64,000 bases of DNA. It comes from JAGQIB01 sp041393395 (lineage in GTDB: Bacteria > ARS69). The position numbers and the translations under genes are program-made. A model generated the notes under the pieces. That model made no database searches and had not been told where the DNA came from. It saw only the letters and a list, made by a program, of their open reading frames with translations. Shown here piece by piece: positions 42,527 to 49,571 of the stretch. The DNA is taken from contig JAWKKG010000006.1 of NCBI GenBank assembly GCA_041393395.1, positions 124,001 to 188,000 of the forward strand, in the 5' to 3' direction. Position 1 is the stretch's first letter, and each line of letters begins with the position of its first letter.

Positions 42527-44323
42527 ATGCTCACCCTCACCGCCGCCGGGCGACGTCTCGTCGCCGTCGCGGGCCTCCTGACCGTCGCCGCGACGACCGC
42601 GGCGGCCCAGCCGAAGCCGTACGTGGAGTTCCTGGGCGAACGCTTCCTCGTGACGAAGGGCGAGATGGAAGGTTCGCTCGGAGTCGGCTACGACCCGATC
42701 CTCGAGCAGGTCCAATCCGTGAAGCGCACGACCCGCTGCGGGGACTTCGTCGCGTTCGTCGACGGCGAGAACGGGATCGCCTGGGACTACGTGAACGAGG
42801 AGTTCTGGTACCTGCGCGGAAACCGCGAGCTCTACCACTACGTCAACGGGATGCAGACGCTGATCTTCACGATCCCCGAAGTCTTCGACGTCCCCGGGGC
42901 CGGGCCGGACACGCTCGAGAGTCCACAGGGACTGGCCCTGGACATGAACTACGTCTACGTGGTCGACACGGGCCCGAACCTCGGCGCCCTCGATTCCAAC
43001 GCATGGTTCAAGTTCGAGCGCGACGGCACACCGGTGAGCTCGAGCAAGCTCACGGACTTCCACGCGAATCTCGGACCGCACCTCGCCGAAGGCGGCGACG
43101 TGGTCGCCGACGGCATCACCTGGATTCCGGATTCGGCGCCCGGCGGCGCGGGCCTGTTCCTGGTGGCGATCGAACACAGCGGGATGCAGGTGCTCGACGC
43201 GAACGGCAACTACATCGATCGCCTCCTGTGGTCGGAGGCCGGGCTCGTGCTCGGGGAGAGCGCGCCGTTCGCGTTCGCGGGAATCGCCGTGGATCCGGCG
43301 CGAGGAGATCTCTACCTCGTGGAGAACTCCGGCCAGCAGATGCACGTCTGGCTGCGTCTCGATCCGGCACTCGACGAGTCGATCGTTCACGGGGTGTGGG
43401 GCACTCGGTTGCATGGTCCGGAGACCGGCTGCAGTCGACGACTTCCGCTCACTCCCTCGCTCAACTTCTTCAGCCTGACGTACCGCGACGTGGACGGCAT
43501 GCTGTGGACGAACGAGTTCAATTCCGGAGTCGCGTACACGATCGACCCGAAGAGCGGCAAGGCGACGGAGGTCGGGCCGACGGGCGTGAACGACGTGTGG
43601 GGAATGGCCTGGGATCCGGAACGCGACGTGATCTATCTCTTCCGTGAGCTCGGCGGCCCAACCGGCGCGCTGCATCGCTACGACCCGAACACCGGGCTGA
43701 GCACGCTCATCAACGGATCCGTGCCCTTCATGCGCGAGCTCGCGTTCGACTCCGACGATCAGCACATCTACGGCGTGGGCTGGGACGGCAGCCAGTCCGT
43801 GCTCGTGCGCGTGGATCGCGACACCGGTGCCGGGACGTTCGTCGGACCGACGGTCCCCGGCCAGGGCATCGCCTACGACCGGATGACGCAGACCCTCGTG
43901 GTCATCGAGAGCGCCACGCATCGCCTCTACGACGTGAACCCCGCCGACGGAACCGCGGTGATACGCGGCAACTCGGCGACGGCAGGCTGGGAGGGACTCG
44001 CCGCGATCCCGATCGTCGACGAAGCGAGCGGTGTGATCGAAGTCCCGCGGGCCCCGGGATCCGTCCTCGCGTCGCCGAACCCGACGAACGGAGCGATTCG
44101 GGTGCAGTTCGCCACGTCGCGGCCGGAGCCGGTCTCGGCCCGCATCCTCGACGTGCGGGGGCGGGTGATCCGCACACTGCCGGACTCCCGCGTCGGCGCG
44201 ATCGATCGCACGTTCGTGTGGGACGGCCGTTCGAACGGGGCTCCCGTCCCGGCCGGCATCTATTTCGTGGAGATCCGACAGGGGAACGCGCGGGAGTCCG
44301 CGAAGATCACAGTGCTGCGTTGA
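42527..44323 (+). CDS. Secreted beta-propeller protein with FlgD-like sorting tail
   Basis: The protein has 598 aa and starts at an ATG after GGAGG. The signal peptide ends near TTAAAQ|PKPYV. The body looks like an NHL/SMP-30-type propeller: repeated blocks such as PQGLALDMNYVYVVDTG, FAGIAVDPARGDLYLVEN, DVWGMAWDPERDVIYLF and MRELAFDSDDQHIYGV. The C-terminus SPNPTNGAIRVQF, ARILDVRGRVIRTL and GIYFVEIRQG is the same type of sorting domain as in the divergent neighbour. The function is unknown; possibly surface binding or processing. Confidence 0.88.
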   Translation: MLTLTAAGRRLVAVAGLLTVAATTAAAQPKPYVEFLGERFLVTKGEMEGSLGVGYDPILEQVQSVKRTTRCGDFVAFVDGENGIAWDYVNEEFWYLRGNRELYHYVNGMQTLIFTIPEVFDVPGAGPDTLESPQGLALDMNYVYVVDTGPNLGALDSNAWFKFERDGTPVSSSKLTDFHANLGPHLAEGGDVVADGITWIPDSAPGGAGLFLVAIEHSGMQVLDANGNYIDRLLWSEAGLVLGESAPFAFAGIAVDPARGDLYLVENSGQQMHVWLRLDPALDESIVHGVWGTRLHGPETGCSRRLPLTPSLNFFSLTYRDVDGMLWTNEFNSGVAYTIDPKSGKATEVGPTGVNDVWGMAWDPERDVIYLFRELGGPTGALHRYDPNTGLSTLINGSVPFMRELAFDSDDQHIYGVGWDGSQSVLVRVDRDTGAGTFVGPTVPGQGIAYDRMTQTLVVIESATHRLYDVNPADGTAVIRGNSATAGWEGLAAIPIVDEASGVIEVPRAPGSVLASPNPTNGAIRVQFATSRPEPVSARILDVRGRVIRTLPDSRVGAIDRTFVWDGRSNGAPVPAGIYFVEIRQGNARESAKITVLR

Positions 44324-44355
44324 ACGCAGCCGGGGGGTGATCGGAGCGGCGACGT

Positions 44356-44379
44356 GGGCGGGGTGGCGACATCCCGCCC
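44356..44379. terminator. Bidirectional terminator between convergent genes
   Basis: GGGCGGGGTG pairs with CATCCCGCCC (10 pairs with one G-T) around loop GCGA. The sequence continues as GCGATTTCGTTCTCGTT, moderately T-rich, on the plus strand. It lies between the propeller gene and hit. Confidence 0.7.
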
Positions 44380-44415
44380 GCGATTTCGTTCTCGTTCACG
44401 CCCCGCGCGCCGAGG

Positions 44416-44757
44416 CTAGCCCGGAGGCCAGGCGAGCGGGCGACCGCCGAGCACGTGCACGTGCAGATGATCCACGGACTGCCCGCCATCGGCGCCCCGG
44501 TTGATCACCACCCGGTACCCGCCGCGCAAGTCCGACTTCGCGGCGACCTCCTTGGCGACCAGGAGCAGATGGCCGAGCAGGAGCTCCTGCTCCGGCTTCG
44601 CCTCGTCCAGATCCGAGAGGTGTTCCCGGGGGATCACGAGCAGATGCGTGGGCGCCTTCGGGGAGATGTCGTGGAACGCGACGGCCAGGTGATCCTCGTG
44701 GATGAGCTTCGCGGGGATCTTTCCGTCGACGATGTCGCAGAAGATGCAGCCGGCCAT
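44416..44757 (-). CDS. HIT-family hydrolase (HinT-like)
   Basis: A purine nucleoside phosphoramidase of 113 aa. CIFCDIVDGKIPAKLI at the N-terminus and the catalytic histidine triad HLHVHVLGG near the end are those of HinT proteins. The ATG at 44757 overlaps the rsmE stop (TGATG). The product is shorter than some homologs but complete. Confidence 0.92.
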   Translation of the reverse strand: MAGCIFCDIVDGKIPAKLIHEDHLAVAFHDISPKAPTHLLVIPREHLSDLDEAKPEQELLLGHLLLVAKEVAAKSDLRGGYRVVINRGADGGQSVDHLHVHVLGGRPLAWPPG

Positions 44758-45485
44758 CAGTCCTCCCTCCGTTCGAGCGTGGCGATCGCGAGCGCGACCG
44801 CGACGATCGCGGCGGTCTCCGTGCGGAGTCGCGTGCGGCCGAGGGATACCAGGGCCGCGCCCGTTCGTCTCGCCTCTTTTGCCTCGCGACGCCCGAACCC
44901 ACCCTCGGGTCCGATCAGGATCGTGACGGGCGTACCCGGCACCACCCCGTGCAGCGCGGCCGACATCGAGACCGCCTCTTCGTCCGGGTGCGCGAGCATC
45001 ACGCGGCCGGTCGAATGCAGCGCGTCCACGAACGACGTGACGGCGCCGATCTCCGGCACGCGACAGCGCCCGCACTGGGCGGCCGCACTCCGCGCGACAC
45101 GACGCCAGCGATCCAGACGTTCCGAATCGTCGCGCGCCTTCACCACGGATCGATGCGTGATCAGCGGGAGAATGCGCCCCACCCCGCACTCGGTCGCCTT
45201 CTCGATCGCCGTCTCCATGCGCGAGCCCTTGGGAGGCGCGATCGCGAGCGTGACGACGTCTCCCAGCCCCACCGCTTCCTCCCGCGCCTCCAGCACGCGG
45301 GCGACGAGCTCCGTCTTCGCGACGGACTCCGCCTCGAGCACGTACTCGACCCCCGCTCCGTCGGTCGCGAGGAACTGCTCGCCGCGTCGCACACGCAGCG
45401 AGTCCGCGAGGTGGCGACGCTCCCGGCCGGACACGACGAACCGATCGTCCTGCCGGCACTCCGGGGGAAGGAACACGCGGTCCAT
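44757..45485 (-). CDS. rsmE: 16S rRNA m3U1498 methyltransferase RsmE
   Basis: This SPOUT-class enzyme methylates U1498 of 16S rRNA. The 242 residues have the N-terminal PUA-like domain (MDRVFLPPE...HLADSLRVRRGEQFLATDGAG) and the SPOUT knot: KGSRMETAIEKATECGVGRILPL, TILIGPEGGFGRREAKEA, and VSLGRTRLRTETAAIVAVALA. It is cotranscribed with hit downstream. The nearby dnaJ gene is a common neighbour of rsmE. Confidence 0.95.
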   Translation of the reverse strand: MDRVFLPPECRQDDRFVVSGRERRHLADSLRVRRGEQFLATDGAGVEYVLEAESVAKTELVARVLEAREEAVGLGDVVTLAIAPPKGSRMETAIEKATECGVGRILPLITHRSVVKARDDSERLDRWRRVARSAAAQCGRCRVPEIGAVTSFVDALHSTGRVMLAHPDEEAVSMSAALHGVVPGTPVTILIGPEGGFGRREAKEARRTGAALVSLGRTRLRTETAAIVAVALAIATLERRED

Positions 45486-45492
45486 CGCGACG

Positions 45493-45984
45493 TCAGAACC
45501 GCGCCGACGCGATCCGGATCCGCGCCGCGATCTCCCGCTCCTCGGGCGGCAGCACGTCGGCGAGGGAAACCGGCGTCCGGAGCGAGACGTCGATCTCCGG
45601 GACGGGAACGCGCCACGCGAACCCGTCGACGCCCTGTTCGAGCAGCGACGCGGACACGTCCGGCCGGTGCTGGACGTGATAGATGCCGACGCCGAGCCCC
45701 ACGAACGTGCCGGTGATGAAGCCCCACTTCGAGGGCTCCCCTTCGTTCCCGGAATCCTCGTCGATCAGATCGATCGACAGTCCGACGACGAGACCCGTGA
45801 GACTGCCGTAGATCGTGGACTTGAAGATCTCGACCATCGGGTTCGCCTCGCTGCGACGTTCTTCGTGGATCTGGGCGCGGACCGGCGGGGCGAACCCGCC
45901 CACGATTCCGAGTCCGACGGCGAGCGACGCGAGCGGTCGCACGCGGGAGAGGATGTCGATTCCTCGACGACCATCGAGTGACAT
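45493..45984 (-). CDS. Exported or membrane protein of unknown function
   Basis: This 163-aa protein has an ATG that follows GAGGAG. A hydrophobic stretch near residues 18-36 (a signal with cleavage near VRA|QIH) precedes a second hydrophobic, glycine-rich segment (STIYGSLTGLVVGLSI and GFITGTFVGLGVGIYHV), which suggests a glycine-zipper-like membrane hairpin. I do not recognise the family. It lies between dnaJ and rsmE, eight bases from the latter, so it is probably cotranscribed. Confidence 0.65.
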   Translation of the reverse strand: MSLDGRRGIDILSRVRPLASLAVGLGIVGGFAPPVRAQIHEERRSEANPMVEIFKSTIYGSLTGLVVGLSIDLIDEDSGNEGEPSKWGFITGTFVGLGVGIYHVQHRPDVSASLLEQGVDGFAWRVPVPEIDVSLRTPVSLADVLPPEEREIAARIRIASARF

Positions 45985-46037
45985 CGGTTGGCTCCTCGAC
46001 TACGGGGTGGGGCGGGGTTTCTCCTCGACCTACGGAA

Positions 46038-47201
46038 TCAACCGCCGAAGGTTTCCTTGATCTTCTCGAACAGCCCCTTGCCCGGCGCGGGCGTCTCGCC
46101 CTGGATCTCGGCGAGCTTCTCGAGAATGAGCTTCTCCTCGCGCGAGAGCTTGGACGGCGTCCACACGCGCACGCGCACGAGCAGGTCACCGCGACGCGAC
46201 GAGTGGAGCGCCGGCATGCCCTGACCGCGCAGACGGAACGTCTTGTGCGACTGCGTTCCCGCGGGAATCTCGAGCCGGGCCGTGCCGCTCAACGTCGGCG
46301 CGTCGACCTTGCCACCGAGCGCCGCGATGGGAAACGAAATCGGCAGATCACACACGAGATCGTCGCCGTGTCGCTCGAACGTCTCGTGAGTCTTCTCCTC
46401 GATCAGGATGATGAGATCGCCGGCCGGGCCGCCGTGCGGCCCCGCGTGCCCCTTGCCGGTGATCGGGATGTAGTTGCCCTCGTGCACTCCGGCCGGAACA
46501 TCCACCGAGATCGTCTCGCTCGCTTCGCGGCGACCGTCGCCGTGGCAGGTCGGGCACGGATCCGTGATGATCTGACCCGTGCCGTTGCAACGGGCACACG
46601 GTCCGACGGAGACGAACTGCCCGAAGAGCGAACGCTGGACGCGTCGCACCTGACCGGCGCCGCCGCAATCGGTGCACGTCGCGGGCGACGAGCCCTTGCG
46701 CGCCCCGGATCCGCCGCAGGCGTCGCACGCGATCTTGCGCTTCAGCTTGATCTTCTTGGTGACGCCCTTCGCGATCTCCTCGAGCGTGAGCGCGATCCGA
46801 ACCTGGAGGTTCTGCCCGGCGCGAGGTCCGCGCCGCCCGGCGCCCGCGCCCGCGCCGCCGCCGAAGAAGTCCTCGAAGCCTCCCCCGGCGCCGAAGTCGC
46901 GCATGAACGCCCGGAGCGCGTCCGAGATGTCGAAGCCGGCCGCGCCGCCCCCGAACCCGCCGCCCGCGAACTGGCCGTCCACCCCCGCGTGACCGTACTG
47001 GTCGTACCGCTGGCGCTTCTCGGTGTCCTTCAGCACCTCGTACGCCTCGGTCGCCTCCTTGAACTTCTCCTCGGCCGCCGCATCGCCGGGATTGCGGTCG
47101 GGATGGTACTGGAGCGCCTTCTTGCGGTACGCCTTCTTGACCTCGTCTTCCGAGGCGCCGCGCTCGAGATCCAGCACCTCGTAGTAGTCGCGCTTGCTCA
47201 C
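46038..47201 (-). CDS. dnaJ: Chaperone DnaJ
   Basis: This Hsp40 partner of DnaK is 387 aa. The J domain is at 1-70 with the HPD motif (ALQYHPDRNPGD). A Gly/Phe-rich linker (AGGGFGGGAAGFD) follows, then four CxxCxGxG zinc repeats (CDACGGSG, CTDCGGAG, CARCNGTG, CPTCHGDG), then the C-terminal substrate domains. The GTG start overlaps the grpE stop (GTGA). dnaK is not adjacent. Confidence 0.97.
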   Translation of the reverse strand: MSKRDYYEVLDLERGASEDEVKKAYRKKALQYHPDRNPGDAAAEEKFKEATEAYEVLKDTEKRQRYDQYGHAGVDGQFAGGGFGGGAAGFDISDALRAFMRDFGAGGGFEDFFGGGAGAGAGRRGPRAGQNLQVRIALTLEEIAKGVTKKIKLKRKIACDACGGSGARKGSSPATCTDCGGAGQVRRVQRSLFGQFVSVGPCARCNGTGQIITDPCPTCHGDGRREASETISVDVPAGVHEGNYIPITGKGHAGPHGGPAGDLIILIEEKTHETFERHGDDLVCDLPISFPIAALGGKVDAPTLSGTARLEIPAGTQSHKTFRLRGQGMPALHSSRRGDLLVRVRVWTPSKLSREEKLILEKLAEIQGETPAPGKGLFEKIKETFGG

Positions 47202-47824
47202 GCCCCGCTCCCGTCTTCACTCGGCGGGGCCGCGGCGGCGACGATCACCTTGGCCGGCCGCAGCACCCGGTCTCCCATCAGATACCCCGACTGGATCTCC
47301 TGCACGATCGAGTTCGGCGCCGCTCCCGGGGCGGGCATCGACGTCAGGGCGTCGTGTCGCTCGGGATCGAACGGTTCTCCCTCGCAGTTCATGCGCGCCA
47401 CTCCCTTGCGGTCCAGCAGGTCGTGCAGACCCTGCGCCACCAGGCGCATGCCGTCCAGGAACGCCGCCGGTACGTCGTCTCCGGCGTGGCCGAGCGCCCG
47501 GTCGAAGTTGTCGGCGACGTCGAGCAGCTCGCGCAGAACGTCGGCCGCGCCACGCTGGAGCGCCGTGTCGAGCTCGCGCGCGCTGCGGCGGCGGTAGTTG
47601 TCGAACTCCGCCAGCGTCCGCAGGGCGCGATCCGTCGCGTCCGCGGCCTCCTGGCGAAGCGACTCGAGCTCGCGCTCGATCTCGGACGCCGCTTCGTCTT
47701 CGGGGGCGGACGGATCGAGTTCCGCGCCTCCCTCCGTCTCCGCCTCCGTCGCGGTGCGACCGGACACGTCGCGCTCTTCCCGGGCCGGAGACGGCCCGCC
47801 CTTCTCGTGTTGCTTCTTCTTCAT
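47198..47824 (-). CDS. grpE: Nucleotide exchange factor GrpE
   Basis: This factor releases ADP from DnaK. The 208 residues have a disordered acidic N-terminus (about 50 residues), a long coiled coil (LRTLAEFDNYRRRSARE), and the C-terminal beta domain (NSIVQEIQSGYLMGDRVLRPAKVIVA). The ATG is 12 bases after the hrcA stop. The gene order hrcA-grpE-dnaJ, with dnaK absent, departs from the usual hrcA-grpE-dnaK-dnaJ. Confidence 0.96.
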   Translation of the reverse strand: MKKKQHEKGGPSPAREERDVSGRTATEAETEGGAELDPSAPEDEAASEIERELESLRQEAADATDRALRTLAEFDNYRRRSARELDTALQRGAADVLRELLDVADNFDRALGHAGDDVPAAFLDGMRLVAQGLHDLLDRKGVARMNCEGEPFDPERHDALTSMPAPGAAPNSIVQEIQSGYLMGDRVLRPAKVIVAAAAPPSEDGSGA

Positions 47825-47836
47825 GGATCCCCGATC

Positions 47837-48880
47837 TCAGTTGCGCTGCAGTATCGTTCCCACGGCGGCGGCCACGTAGTCCACGAGCGCCACCACCTGT
47901 TCGTACGGCATGCGGGTCGGTCCGATCACCCCGACCGACCCGCCGAATTCCCCGAACCGGTAGGAGCCCGCGACGACGCTGCAGTCCCGCAGCGCCTCCA
48001 CCGGATTCTCCTCGCCGATCGTGATGCAGACGTTGCGTCGATGACGCGTCGGCTCGAACAGCTCCGCCAGGACCTTCCGCTCCTCGAGTGCGCGGAACAT
48101 CTCCCGCAGGCGATCCCGGTCCTCGAACTCGGGCTGGGCGAGGATGTTCGACGTGCCCCACAGGTGGAAGTGCTCCGCCGTCTCGCTCTCGGCGAGCTCC
48201 CGCGCCGCGCCGAACACCGCCCGCGCGAGCGCGAGTCCGCGCAGCCGCGGCTTCATCTCCTCCTGCTCCAGCAGGCCGGCGAGGGCCGCCAGCGTGCGGC
48301 CGCGGCCGTTCGAGTTGACGAACAGGAGCGACTCCCGCAGATCGTCGGAACCCACCGTGCCCTCGACCGCGCGAACGATCGTTCGCTCGATACCGCTCGT
48401 CATGCGAAACACCACGAGCACGCGACGCTCGTCGACCTGGTTCAGCTCCACCCGATCGACGACACTCGAATCGTAGCGGGGCGACAGCACCACGGAGAGC
48501 TGATCGGAGTGCTGGCCGAGCGTCACGCACACCGCCTCGAACAGGCGTTCCAGGCTCGAGAATCGCGGCGCGAGTGCCTCGTCGACGGAGCGCTGCTGGC
48601 GGCGGCCGAGCTGCGCCCGCTTCATCACCGCGTCCACGTAGCGCCGGTAGCCGAGGTGCGTCGGGAAGCGGCCGCCGGACGTGTGGCGGTGCGTGAGGAG
48701 GCCCTTGTCCTCCAGATCCATCATGCAGTTGCGGATGGACGCCGGCGAAAGGTCGAGGCCGCTCTGACGCGCCACCCAGCGCGATCCTACCGCGCGCGCG
48801 GAGGCGACGTACTCCCGCACGATCGTCCCGAGGACGATCGCCTCGCGGCTCGTGATCTCGGACGTCTCTTCTCGCGTCAT
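47837..48880 (-). CDS. hrcA: Heat-shock repressor HrcA
   Basis: This repressor binds CIRCE operators and is released by heat. The start was set at the ATG 48880, which has AAGGA six bases before it; an ATG at 48907 has none. The resulting 347 aa match B. subtilis HrcA (343). The N-terminal winged helix has GLDLSPASIRNCMMDLEDKGLLTHRHTSGGRFPTHLGYRRYV. The C-terminal part has the GAF-like dimerisation domain with IGEENPVEALRDCSVVAGSYRFG. An operator lies just upstream, so it is autoregulated. Confidence 0.96.
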   Translation of the reverse strand: MTREETSEITSREAIVLGTIVREYVASARAVGSRWVARQSGLDLSPASIRNCMMDLEDKGLLTHRHTSGGRFPTHLGYRRYVDAVMKRAQLGRRQQRSVDEALAPRFSSLERLFEAVCVTLGQHSDQLSVVLSPRYDSSVVDRVELNQVDERRVLVVFRMTSGIERTIVRAVEGTVGSDDLRESLLFVNSNGRGRTLAALAGLLEQEEMKPRLRGLALARAVFGAARELAESETAEHFHLWGTSNILAQPEFEDRDRLREMFRALEERKVLAELFEPTRHRRNVCITIGEENPVEALRDCSVVAGSYRFGEFGGSVGVIGPTRMPYEQVVALVDYVAAAVGTILQRN

Positions 48881-48944
48881 CCTCGGTCCTTCGCGGGCGG
48901 GCGTCATGGTGTTGGCGGCCGGCCGGCCGCGGGGTCGGATCGCC

Positions 48945-49007
48945 CTGGCACTCTGACCCCCTGGAGTGCCAACGCGGCAAGATAGGGACCCGGCCCCGGG
49001 ACGTCAA
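48945..49007 (-). promoter_or_regulatory. Promoter and CIRCE-like operator of hrcA-grpE-dnaJ
   Basis: On the minus strand -35 TTGACG (49007-49002) and -10 TATCTT (48984-48979), 17 bases apart, are a near-ideal sigma-70 promoter. Right after, TTGGCACTC (48972-48964) and GAGTGCCAG (48953-48945) form the CIRCE inverted repeat, overlapping the transcription start. The spacer is 10 bases where the consensus is 9. HrcA bound here would block the promoter. Confidence 0.85.
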
Positions 49008-49090
49008 GAGGCCCGTGCCTCAAGCCGGACGGGGACGCATCCGATCCGGAACCAGGAAGTGAAACCCGGACCCCCGACCTCGGAGCGACC

Positions 49091-49435
49091 GTGAAGACTC
49101 TCGACCGAAACCTGCTGCTCGAGAACGTGGACGGCGACTTCGAGCTCCTCCGCGAGCTGGTGGACCTCTTCCACGAGAGCTGCGAGGAGATCCTCGGGAA
49201 TCTGCGCCAGGCCGTCGAGAGCTCGGCCACGGACGACGTCAGCCGATTTGCTCACCAATTGAAGGGTGCACTGGCGAACCTCGGGGCCCAGGCCGGAGCC
49301 GAGGCCGCCCGCCAGCTCGAGTCGATCGGACGGACGGCCACGGTCCAGGACGCCCCACCCGCCCTGGCCGAGCTCGAGCGTCAGCTCGACCTGCTCGCGC
49401 CCGAGCTCAAGCAGCTCGTGGACACCGCCGCCTAG
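49091..49435 (+). CDS. Hpt phosphotransfer protein
   Basis: This 114-aa four-helix protein has FAHQLKGALANLGA, in which His55 is the phosphoacceptor of histidine phosphotransfer domains. It would relay phosphate between a hybrid sensor kinase and a response regulator, but no kinase lies nearby. The GTG start follows CGGAG. It is divergent from hrcA. Length and lack of extra domains point to a free Hpt shuttle. Confidence 0.88.
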   Translation: MKTLDRNLLLENVDGDFELLRELVDLFHESCEEILGNLRQAVESSATDDVSRFAHQLKGALANLGAQAGAEAARQLESIGRTATVQDAPPALAELERQLDLLAPELKQLVDTAA

Positions 49436-49472
49436 GCCGAATCCGACCCACTCCGCCGCCGTTCCCGGCGCG

Positions 49473-49531
49473 CCCGCCGTTCCCGGCGGGCACAACCGTG
49501 CTTGACACATCGGGTTAGCGGATCCTAGCGT
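49473..49531 (+). promoter_or_regulatory. Terminator of hpt and promoter of the TonB receptor
   Basis: CCCGCCG and CGGCGGG at 49473-49490 form a hairpin that may end hpt. Just after, TTGACA (49502-49507) and TAGCGT (49526-49531), 18 bases apart, form a promoter for the receptor whose ATG is at 49572. Confidence 0.6.
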
Positions 49532-49571
49532 CTCTTTATCGGTTCTTCTCAACCGTAGGGGGTGGTGTGTA

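Noticed and set aside
48881..48907. Upstream ATG for hrcA at 48907
   Set aside because: It has no ribosome site, whereas 48880 has AAGGA and gives the usual family length.
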